Source: Saprospiraceae bacterium
Lineage (GTDB): Bacteria > Bacteroidota > Bacteroidia > Chitinophagales > Saprospiraceae
Assembly (NCBI GenBank): GCA_016718205.1
Contig: JADKEB010000036.1
Location: 62,001 to 126,000 of the forward strand
Direction of reading: 5' to 3'
Length of the DNA stretch: 64,000 nucleotides
The position numbers were made by a program, and so were the translations under genes. The notes under the pieces are model-generated. The model was given only the letters and a program-made list of their open reading frames with translations, ran no database searches and was not told the origin of the DNA. Below, piece after piece: positions 27,869 through 35,500 of this stretch; positions within the stretch are counted from its first letter, which is position 1, and each line of letters begins with the position of its first letter.

Positions 27869-27876
27869 CAAATATA
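27869..27876 (-). promoter_or_regulatory. Putative -7 box TATATTTG of the S46 peptidase gene
   Basis: Exact TAnnTTTG match 33 bp upstream of the start; TTG triplets lie upstream but at non-ideal spacing. Confidence 0.35.
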
Positions 27877-27924
27877 TCAAAAGATGTCAACAAAATCCTT
27901 ATAAAAGTCAAAATTATTTTTAGA

Positions 27925-28743
27925 TCAAGGTCCTACCTTTCCTGTCTCGTAACCCTCAGCAAAGGTGATACCTATACCGTTTTCACTATAGACTTTTTTG
28001 ATGTTCGCCATCACTTCATAGTATACTTTCCAGTAATCATCTGGTCGGACATATGGACGGATATTGATCACCAGATTAGTTTGTCCAAATTCTTCAATCC
28101 CTATCTCAGGAGCTGGATTTTCAAGAATTTCGGGCATTTGTTTCAATACATCCAAAATTAGGGATTTGGTTCTGGGAAAATCTTCAGAATACGGAAGCAA
28201 AACTTTGAGTTCAAGTCGGATATTTCCTATTCCGGAAAAATTTGTTATCACTCCATTGATGACCTCTCCATTGGGAATGATCAGCACTTTATTTCCGGGA
28301 GTCTGCAAGATTGTATTAAATATCTGAATGTCTGTGACTCTACCAAATTTCTCCTTGATTTCCACCCAATCCCCTTTTTTATAAGGCTTAAAGACTACTA
28401 TGATAATGCCGGCTGCAAAGTTTCCGAGACTTCCCTGCAATGCCAATCCTACCGCGAGCCCACCGGCTGCCAGCACGCCCACAAAAGCTGCAGTATTGAC
28501 GCCTACCATGCCTGCCACACTGACGACCAGCAAAACCTTAAGAGCAATATTTGCCAATGTACCCAGAAATGATCCAATCTCCGGAGTAAATCCTGCTTTC
28601 TGCAAGGTAACTAAAAAAACAGATGTAAGCTTCTTTATCACCCATAGACCGAGCCATAAAACTACTATCGCCAGTACCATATTTGGTAATGCTTTGATCA
28701 GCCAGTCAAAAGCAAGAGTGGCATATTTTTCGATATTATCCAT
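27925..28743 (-). CDS. Small-conductance mechanosensitive channel, MscS family
   Basis: A 272-residue inner-membrane protein with three helices, the last being the Gly/Ala-rich pore helix (VGVLAAGGLAVGLALQGSLGN), then the conserved beta-domain start FKPYKKGDWVEI, VTDIQIFNT and IPNGEVINGVITNFS, and an alpha/beta C-terminal domain. It opens under membrane tension to release solutes during hypo-osmotic shock. The length is close to that of E. coli MscS. A TATATTTG box (28768-28775, minus) lies 25 bp upstream. It is not closely linked to the flanking genes. Confidence 0.93.
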   Translation of the reverse strand: MDNIEKYATLAFDWLIKALPNMVLAIVVLWLGLWVIKKLTSVFLVTLQKAGFTPEIGSFLGTLANIALKVLLVVSVAGMVGVNTAAFVGVLAAGGLAVGLALQGSLGNFAAGIIIVVFKPYKKGDWVEIKEKFGRVTDIQIFNTILQTPGNKVLIIPNGEVINGVITNFSGIGNIRLELKVLLPYSEDFPRTKSLILDVLKQMPEILENPAPEIGIEEFGQTNLVINIRPYVRPDDYWKVYYEVMANIKKVYSENGIGITFAEGYETGKVGP

Positions 28744-28846
28744 GTTATTTTAAAATTGAAAAGTTTACAAATATAAATTTGAAAATGGTATTACATTGAA
28801 AATGAGTCAAATATGATGTAGACTTTGAAAATAGCAGGCTGATCCA

Positions 28847-29527
28847 TTATGCATTTACAACGTCTCTTTTGCTGATCATCATGATATTTTTATGAACTTT
28901 TATCATTGTCGAATCAAAAAATATCTTTGAAAATACAGTCTCAAAATATTGTTTTGATTTTGAAACATCAAGTGACGTATACCCAAGATGGTTAAACAAA
29001 ATCACACCGCTTTCTTTGATGATTTCTTTGACTTTTATAAGAAATGATTCTGTGAGAAAATAAGGAGGTATATTATCATCTATAAAAATATCAATACAGA
29101 TGATGTCAAAAAGTTCCTCATTTTGTTCCACAAATGTGGCGGCATCGGTCCCTATTATTGATATCTCGGAACTCAATTCGGGCAAGACGTATTTGGAAGC
29201 AAGATATATAATCATAGGATCGATTTCCACGCCGGTAAACCTGTAATTTTTCATAAATACTTTCTCGAGCATGTATGGGATACTTCCCATTCCGAAACCC
29301 AACAACAAAACTTTGGTTCCACTGGAATCCGGAAGTTGCATTTTTTTAAAGCATTTTCTGAAATTATCATATTTGTCACCATATGAGTAGATAGCATTTT
29401 CTGTGCACAACTGATATCTTCCGTTTTTCAGAACTACATGTAGTTGATCATTATACTCTGAAGGAACACTTTCTAAATGCACCTCAGTCAGATAGCTCAA
29501 TAGTGATTTGATTTTGCTTTCCTTCAT
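28847..29527 (-). CDS. Spermidine-synthase-like SAM-fold protein
   Basis: A 226-residue protein with a Rossmann methyltransferase/spermidine-synthase fold: LLLGFGMGSIPYML in place of the GGGDGG loop, the acidic ribose-binding strand FTGVEIDP, and the later DIICIDIFIDDNIPPYFLT. This group resembles SpeE but often lacks its aminopropyl-acceptor site, so aminopropyltransferase activity is doubtful; it may be another SAM- or dcSAM-dependent enzyme. The ATG overlaps the stop of the upstream aminotransferase (ATGA), so the two are translationally coupled and likely work in one amine or amino-acid pathway. Confidence 0.75.
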   Translation of the reverse strand: MKESKIKSLLSYLTEVHLESVPSEYNDQLHVVLKNGRYQLCTENAIYSYGDKYDNFRKCFKKMQLPDSSGTKVLLLGFGMGSIPYMLEKVFMKNYRFTGVEIDPMIIYLASKYVLPELSSEISIIGTDAATFVEQNEELFDIICIDIFIDDNIPPYFLTESFLIKVKEIIKESGVILFNHLGYTSLDVSKSKQYFETVFSKIFFDSTMIKVHKNIMMISKRDVVNA

Positions 29528-30713
29528 CTCAATATACTATCCATAGCTTTCAATATAGTGCTTACACCATGTTGGATTTCCTGGTCTGTTATGATCAATG
29601 GAGGTGCTATTCGAAAGGAAGACGGATTGAACAGAAAATAGTCGATCAAGACCCCATCGCTTATGACTCTGTCTATCAAAGGAGTAAGTAATGATGGATC
29701 GTGGATTTCTACAGCCATCATAAGACCGGAAGAACGCACTTCTTTGATCATGGCATGTTTCAGCAAACTTTTTAAGAGTACTTCTTTTTTTCTATTTCAG
29801 CAATATAAGTTTCATCTATGAGCAGCTTTAAAGTTGCCAATGCAGCAGCTACACATACCGGATGTCCACCGAAAGTAGTGATATGCCCAAGTGCAGGATT
29901 GCGGGCAAAATGTATCATCATTTCATTGGATGCCACCACCCCACCTATAGGCATTCCACCGCCCATCCCTTTTGCTATAAGCAATATGTCCGGGGTAATT
30001 CCATATTTTTGATGTGCAAACATTTCTCCTGTGCGACCGAATCCTGTTTGAATTTCATCCAGAATCAATAATGTCCCGGTCTTTTGACAGCGGGTTTGGA
30101 CTTTTTGCAGGTAGTCATTTACAGGAACAATAATACCTGCTTCGGCTTGTACGGGTTCCAGGATCACACAAGCTGTTTTGTTGGTAATCTTTGCTAAATC
30201 TGTATCATTGTTGAATCGGATGTGTCTAACTCCCGGTATGGTGGGCAGAAAATGTTTGGTATAGGTAGTATCACTTCTCAGGCTTTCTGCTGCGATAGTA
30301 CTGCCGTGATATGCATTGGCGCAACTGATGATATCATATCTTCCTGTGGCCTTTCTTGCCAGTTTCATGGCTGCTTCAACAGCTTCAGATCCACTATTTA
30401 CGTAATAAATACTATTGAGCCCATTGTTCAAAACTTCGGTCAATAGTGTGGCATATTCAACCTGTGGTGCCTGAATATGTTCTCCGTACACCATAGTATG
30501 CATATATGTTTCTGCCTGTAATTTTACCGCATTTACCACTGCAGGATGACAGTGACCAACTGAACTGACAGATATTCCGGAATCAAAATCAAGATATTTT
30601 TTTCCATCAGTCCCATAGATATACATACCTGAAGCATGACTTACTTCAAGACACATGGGAACTTCACTTGTCTGTGCTACATGTTGCAGAAATAATTGTC
30701 TTTTGGAAAACAT
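29524..30713 (-). CDS. Class III PLP aminotransferase (ArgD-like), frameshifted at a 7-base run
   Basis: Two adjacent frames together give a full-length aminotransferase of about 396 residues. The first (29772-30713) holds YVNSGSEAVEAAMKLARKATG, the PLP-contact ILDEIQTGFGRTG (D219) and the Schiff-base lysine in LLIAKGMGGGMPIGG (K248). The second (29524-29766) carries the C-terminal small domain (VRSSGLMMAVEIHD, FNPSSFRIAPPLIIT). Adding one base to the T7 run at 29785-29791 restores AEIEKKEVLLKSLLKHAM. Acetylornithine, ornithine, 4-aminobutyrate or related substrates are possible; the sequence alone does not decide. It overlaps the spermidine-synthase-like gene by four bases. Confidence 0.85.
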
Positions 30714-30726
30714 AAAATATTTTCCA

Positions 30727-30734
30727 CAAAAGTA
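30727..30734 (-). promoter_or_regulatory. Putative -7 box TACTTTTG of the aminotransferase gene
   Basis: Exact TAnnTTTG match 13 bp upstream of the ATG, which would give a very short leader. Confidence 0.35.
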
Positions 30735-30814
30735 GGAGAAATTATATCATGTTTGAGCTATTCGGTAGAAATTGACGAAATCAATATTGAATAAAATTCG
30801 TATCCCTGGACTTA

Positions 30815-31073
30815 GAGTATGTTTAAATTTTTATGTTTGAGCGAAAGCGAGGAAATTTAATTTTGGACAAGATGACTGAATGGTCTCGTCTGTGACGAGA
30901 ATTGAGTAAAATACTTTACTCAATAAAGAAGGAACTGCGAGCAGCTGCTCGCAGCGAATACTGAATATAGTCGGAAGTTCAAGCGTAGCTTGACGCGGTA
31001 CGCCGAAAAATATAACGCTGGATAAAATTAAATTTGCCGCTTGGAGACAAATGATGAAAGTTTAAACATACTC
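30815..31073. mobile_element. MITE-like element, long copy (259 bp), hairpin-rich
   Basis: The ends GAGTATG (30815-30821) and CATACTC (31067-31073) are flanked by TTA on both sides. With adjoining bases (AGAGTATGTTTAAA/TTTAAACATACTCT) they form a perfect 14-bp inverted repeat extending imperfectly to about 50 bp. The interior is a string of palindromes: TCTCGTC-TGT-GACGAGA (30884-30900), ATTGAGTAAA/TTTACTCAAT (30901-30924), the 20-base palindrome CTGCGAGCAGCTGCTCGCAG (30935-30954) and TCAAGC-GTA-GCTTGA (30979-30993). No reading frame is present. Shared ends and the inner GCCGAAAAATATAACG link it to the copy at 19680-19841. The rest of 30714-31336 shows no gene. Confidence 0.8.
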
Positions 31074-31336
31074 TTATTAAGTACCTAGGCCAGAAACTAG
31101 GTTATGTTAAGGTTAAATTGACGGATGACTTATTGTATCTTTTCCATTTGCTCTTCGTTGATGAACCCCTTCCTTAGATCTGTGGAATCACCGCAATCTG
31201 TGAACAACATTGCAAGTTCAGGACCTAATCACTGATCAAAAATAGCCCTTCCTATTCCTACATATTCACATTAGAATTGCAGCAAAACCAAAAAATAAAT
31301 ACATTTACAGTTTTATAACAAATATCATCATTTCAC

Positions 31337-31861
31337 ATGCATTCAAAAATCAACATCATAGTCAGCATACTGCTATTCTCAGTATTGACCATTTCAGCAC
31401 AAAATCCTGACAAGCGCATCACAGAACTTAAGCTGGAACTTCCTCTCGTATCATCACCTGTCGCATCTTATGTCAACAGTGTACAAACCGGCAACTTGCT
31501 TTTTCTGTCCGGCAAAGGGCCCAAAAAGTCAGATGGAACTTATATCAAAGGTAAGTTAGGTGCTGACTTGACCATAGAACAAGGCCAGGAAGCGGCCAGA
31601 CTTACAGGATTGATCATCCTCGCAGAATTGAAACACCAGTTAGGCTCATTGCAAAAAGTAAAACGCATCGTAAAAGTCCTTGGAATGGTCAACGCTACAC
31701 CGGATTTTGAAAATCATCCTAAAGTGATGAATGGGTTTTCAGATCTGATGATTGAAGTGTTTGGCGACAAAGGAAAACACGCGCGAAGTGCTGTAGGAGT
31801 AGGATCTCTGCCTTTCAATATGGCAGTGGAGATTGAAGTTATTGTGGAAGTGGGGAATTAG
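31337..31861 (+). CDS. Secreted RidA/YjgF family protein
   Basis: A 174-residue protein with a signal peptide (VSILLFSVLTISAQ) ahead of a RidA-type domain: GNLLFLSGKGP, the conserved VKRIVKVLGMVNATPDF, and ARSAVGVGSLPFNMAVEIEV with the Arg that in active members binds the enamine/imine carboxylate. Cytosolic RidA hydrolyses reactive enamines; an exported copy is less usual and its substrate is unknown. It precedes the sulfatase by 61 bp on the same strand and may be part of the same transcript. Confidence 0.85.
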   Translation: MHSKINIIVSILLFSVLTISAQNPDKRITELKLELPLVSSPVASYVNSVQTGNLLFLSGKGPKKSDGTYIKGKLGADLTIEQGQEAARLTGLIILAELKHQLGSLQKVKRIVKVLGMVNATPDFENHPKVMNGFSDLMIEVFGDKGKHARSAVGVGSLPFNMAVEIEVIVEVGN

Positions 31862-31922
31862 TTCAATATAGTTCAATGGATTTCAATGTGGTTCAATTAA
31901 TTCATTAAGACAATTTATTTTA

Positions 31923-33914
31923 ATGCCAATAACATCAAGATGTAGAAGTAAAATAGTGGTTTGCACACTGATATTCTTTGCATTTCTGAAAAGCATCAAT
32001 GATTTATCAGCTCAAAATCAACCGAATATCGTTTTGATTTTTGGCGATAATATAGGGGTAGGGGAGGTCAACTCGTACGGAGGTGTGCGCGGCGTACCTA
32101 CACCCAATATCGACAAAATAGGGAAGGAAGGGATCAGACTCACCAATTTTAATGTAGAATACACTTGTACGCCTTCCAGAATTTCCATCATGACCGGCAG
32201 GTATGCCATGAGGACAGGTGAGGATTATTTTTCCGGTATCACGTTGTGGGAAAACACCATAGCTGAAATCCTCCAAACTAAAGGCTACAAAACAGCTGTC
32301 TATGGCAAATGGGATGTCAGTGGTGATGACTGGATAGGTAAAAGAGAACCCACGCAGCAAGGCTTTGACGAATGGTATGGCATCCCAGGTACGACCCATG
32401 TTTCTATGTTTTCATCCATGCAGGGTTTTCCAAAAGATGAGGAAGTGCCCTATGTTTATTCAGGGGTAAAAGGTGAAGTATCTAAAAAAGTGAAACCATT
32501 TGATATTCCTGCCCGAAGGATCATCGACAGAGAATGCAGCGAAAAAAGTGTAGCGTTCATTAGAAAAAATGTACAACAGAAAAAGCCGTTCTTTTTATGT
32601 TTTCCGATGACACAACTACATTTTCCAGCATTACCGCATCCGGATAAACAAGGTACTACAGGAGCAGGAGATATGGCTGACTCGATGGCAGATATCGATT
32701 ACAATGTAGGACTGATACTGGATGAACTTGATAAAAACGGTATCAGCAACAATACTATTGTCATATGGTGCGGTGACAACGGTGCCGAATTGCGACGACC
32801 CTGGAGAGGCAACCCCGGACCTTGGAGAGGATATTACAACTCTGCCATGGAAGGTGGCGTCAGGAGTCCTTGTGTCATCCGATGGCCCGGGCAGATTCCT
32901 GCAGGTAGAGTCTCAGATCATATGGTCCATGAGACGGATTTTTTTTCAACATTTGCATCCATAGCTGACATTAAAGATTATGGTCAAAACGATCGTATCA
33001 TTGATGGTGTAAATCAATTGCCTTTTCTACAAGGAAAACAGAATAAATCCAACAGGCAAAGTTGTATATTTCTCAACAGAAAAGGACAGGTCATGGCTGT
33101 TAAATGGCAAAACTGGAAGTTTTGGTACCATTATAAAACAGAATTGCCTGATCCGGATCCGGATAATTTGGTGCGGCTATTTGATTTGAATGTAGATCCA
33201 CAAGAAGAAATAGATGTTACCGATGAATATCCTTGGGTGATAGGAGTCATGGATTCTATAGTGAAAGAGTATGAGTTGTCTCTGATTAAATTTCCCATAG
33301 TACCTGCTTCCGCAAATAAAAATGAACCTTATATCCCACCCCTTCGTGAGATCGGAAAATGGCAGCCATCTTATACAAGAGCTGACAGAAATATGGACAA
33401 TAAGCCAAAAAATGCGCTGGACAATCCTGATTTTTCGGGGAGCTGGTCCACTACTGAATTGAGTACCGTTTCGGTTATAAATCAAGGTGAAAAACCAAAG
33501 GTACCATCATTGGGCAGTGGATGGGGAGACAAACTGACCATAATTCATACTCAAGATGACCTTAAAGTGGAAAAAGTGTTTTTTAATCCCAGAGAGACAT
33601 TGCCGATATCTGTCAGCTACTATTCCTTAACGGGCCAAAAAACAAATAACAACACTTATATAGGTCGTAGTTCAGAACCAACAGTCTCAGCAACCAGTTG
33701 GGTAGGCAATACCTTGATCATCAGCACAAAAATACCTTATATCGATGGGCATGATGGAAAATCCAAATTCAGTACTGTGGAATATTCATTATGGCTGGAA
33801 AAACCTACAGCACCACCCTTCGAGCCTAGGATGGTGATTGAAACCAATAGATTTCCGATATCAGTAGGAATTCCTGTGAAGAATCAAACCTTTTACTCAA
33901 AAGGATATAGATAA
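31923..33914 (+). CDS. Secreted sulfatase with C-terminal beta-rich extension
   Basis: A 663-residue exported sulfatase. After the signal region (LIFFAFLKSINDLSAQ) comes NIVLIFGDNIG with the metal-ligand pair as Asp-Asn, and the formylglycine motif CTPSRISIMTGR (Cys82), which is converted to formylglycine by a maturation enzyme. Further sulfatase landmarks are YGKWDVSGDDW, MTQLHFPALPHP and VIWCGDNGAELRRPW. Residues of about 500-655 form a separate domain beginning NPDFSGSW with LTIIHTQDDLKVEKVF and NTLIISTKIPYIDG, resembling the lipocalin-like FSGxW domains seen at the ends of some secreted proteins. It would cleave sulfate esters from an organic or polysaccharide substrate. Confidence 0.9.
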   Translation: MPITSRCRSKIVVCTLIFFAFLKSINDLSAQNQPNIVLIFGDNIGVGEVNSYGGVRGVPTPNIDKIGKEGIRLTNFNVEYTCTPSRISIMTGRYAMRTGEDYFSGITLWENTIAEILQTKGYKTAVYGKWDVSGDDWIGKREPTQQGFDEWYGIPGTTHVSMFSSMQGFPKDEEVPYVYSGVKGEVSKKVKPFDIPARRIIDRECSEKSVAFIRKNVQQKKPFFLCFPMTQLHFPALPHPDKQGTTGAGDMADSMADIDYNVGLILDELDKNGISNNTIVIWCGDNGAELRRPWRGNPGPWRGYYNSAMEGGVRSPCVIRWPGQIPAGRVSDHMVHETDFFSTFASIADIKDYGQNDRIIDGVNQLPFLQGKQNKSNRQSCIFLNRKGQVMAVKWQNWKFWYHYKTELPDPDPDNLVRLFDLNVDPQEEIDVTDEYPWVIGVMDSIVKEYELSLIKFPIVPASANKNEPYIPPLREIGKWQPSYTRADRNMDNKPKNALDNPDFSGSWSTTELSTVSVINQGEKPKVPSLGSGWGDKLTIIHTQDDLKVEKVFFNPRETLPISVSYYSLTGQKTNNNTYIGRSSEPTVSATSWVGNTLIISTKIPYIDGHDGKSKFSTVEYSLWLEKPTAPPFEPRMVIETNRFPISVGIPVKNQTFYSKGYR

Positions 33915-33935
33915 TGGACCTAAAATCAATAAAAA

Positions 33936-34679
33936 ATGAATAAATTTTGCAGCATATTTCTTCTTGTGTTGGTAAGCCAATCTTTGTTTGGTCAATCGGC
34001 GACTTCAAAAAAGGTCTTGTTTGTGGGCAATAGTTATACCTATTTCTGGAATTTGCCATTGACTGTCCAGGTCATGTCAGAAAAAGATTCTGTTCAACTG
34101 ATCACAAAACAATCAACAGGCGGAGGTATGAGTCTCCGACAGCATTGGAATCATGAAAATAACCTGATCACCAAAGACATCATGGATAATAACCAATTTG
34201 ACATCATCATCCTACAAGATTTTAGTATGCAAGCCATCAATAAGCCAGACAGTTTGTTGTATTATGGAAAATTATGGAACGACTTCATAAGGAATTATGG
34301 CGCGAAAGTATATTTGTACACGACGTGGGCAAGAGAAAATGATCCTCAAAAACAGCAAATCATCACAGATGGGTACCAAAAGTTGGCTCTGGAAATTGGG
34401 GCTACCGTTGTGCCTGTTGGTCAGGCTTGGGAAAAAGTACGTGCACTTCGCCCTGATATTCAGTTATTTGATAAGGACGGCAGTCATCCTTCTCCGTCGG
34501 GAACATATCTTTCAGCATGTGTATTTTATGCAGTGCTTACTGGCAAAAGTCCGGTGGGTTTACCAGGCAGAATTATCACTAAAGACAGAAATGACGAAAA
34601 ACTCTATCTGAACATACAGTCAGATAATGATGCAAAATTTATGCAGGAATTGGTGCAGGAATTGGTATTAGGAAAGTAA
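33936..34679 (+). CDS. Secreted SGNH/GDSL hydrolase
   Basis: A 247-residue protein with a signal peptide (IFLLVLVSQSLFGQ). The catalytic Ser is in VLFVGNSYTY (Ser33), and the Asp/His pair is in DGSHPSPSGTYLSAC. The intervening FDIIILQDFSMQ fits block III of the SGNH fold. Family members deacetylate or de-esterify carbohydrates and lipids. It starts 22 bp after the sulfatase stop, so the two are very probably cotranscribed and may act on the same decorated substrate. Confidence 0.87.
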   Translation: MNKFCSIFLLVLVSQSLFGQSATSKKVLFVGNSYTYFWNLPLTVQVMSEKDSVQLITKQSTGGGMSLRQHWNHENNLITKDIMDNNQFDIIILQDFSMQAINKPDSLLYYGKLWNDFIRNYGAKVYLYTTWARENDPQKQQIITDGYQKLALEIGATVVPVGQAWEKVRALRPDIQLFDKDGSHPSPSGTYLSACVFYAVLTGKSPVGLPGRIITKDRNDEKLYLNIQSDNDAKFMQELVQELVLGK

Positions 34680-34737
34680 AATCATGTTTCTTGCAATGTA
34701 AAGATGTTATATCTAAGTGAATCAAATTGGTGCTATA

Positions 34738-35149
34738 ATGGAAAATCGAAATTTGAATGAAATAATTAAGGAATTGGCTTACAATGGTAGGGACTATGAT
34801 GCTATTTTAAAAGAGTTAGAATCGCAGAACAGTAATTTTTCTGGTGAATCAATAGACGCCGCAAAAAGAAGAATTGATGACTACATTGTGGATTTTCAAC
34901 TTGCAAGTCAGGAAAGACGTAAAGGTCGGGAACACATGATAATAGGTTTTTTTTTTTAGCATTATAGGATTTGGCATAACGCTGTACACTTTTTTTACTG
35001 GTAGAAGTGGTTTTGTTTTGGTTTGGGGAGCAATAATATTGGGTACTGTTGAATTTTATTATGGGTACAAGATCTTTCGAACGCCTATCGAAGAGCTGGT
35101 ACCGAAAAAAAATAAATTTCAAAATGGAGGAATATTCAAGAAGCGCTGA
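34738..35149 (+). CDS. Small two-helix membrane protein, frameshifted at T11
   Basis: The first frame from ATG 34738 gives a charged helical N-terminus (LNEIIKELAYNGRDYDAIL) that ends in FFF at a run of 11 T (34947-34957). Removing one T continues it into FFFSIIGFGITLYTFFTG and LVWGAIILGTVEFYYGYKIF, two membrane helices, ending at TGA 35147-35149, about 137 residues. I do not recognise a family beyond uncharacterised Bacteroidota proteins of this layout. The N-terminal part would be cytoplasmic. The frameshift may be a sequencing error in the homopolymer. Confidence 0.65.
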
Positions 35150-35500
35150 GAATTAATATTCTATTTACAATTGGGAATTCCGATCTGGATTAAAACATGA
35201 CTTTTTTATGGCTTATTGATGTGGTATCTAAGTCGAGACCTATGACCCGAAAATCCAAATTATTGATACGACTCCCATCAAGTTTTAGTTTTAGTTTTAG
35301 TTTTATTTTTATAAATTTTTACTAAACTGAATACATACCAAATGCACACACAAAATGAGAGTCAAATTTTGAAAACAGTAAGAAAATCCTTACCAAAGCT
35401 ACAACATATTCAAATTTAATTTATATTAAAAAAATTTGGTTGTTCCATTTTGTTTTAATACTTTTGTTTTCTCATTAATTTTTTAACCAAAGTATCACAC
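35150..35500. other. Intergenic leader of susC with a TTTTAG microsatellite
   Basis: No gene is seen. A tandem AGTTTT repeat (four units, 35281-35304) lies in an A/T-rich leader. The susC promoter elements are at its right end. Confidence 0.6.
35435..35466 (+). promoter_or_regulatory. Probable susC promoter
   Basis: TTTG (35435-35438) and TACTTTTG (35459-35466) are separated by 20 bases and match the Bacteroidota -33 TTTG and -7 TAnnTTTG boxes. The start codon of susC is 35 bp downstream. Confidence 0.55.

Noticed and set aside
35281..35304. AGTTTT tandem repeat as a phase-variable promoter switch
   Set aside because: It lies about 130 bp upstream of the promoter boxes of susC and not between them, so tract length would not change promoter spacing.
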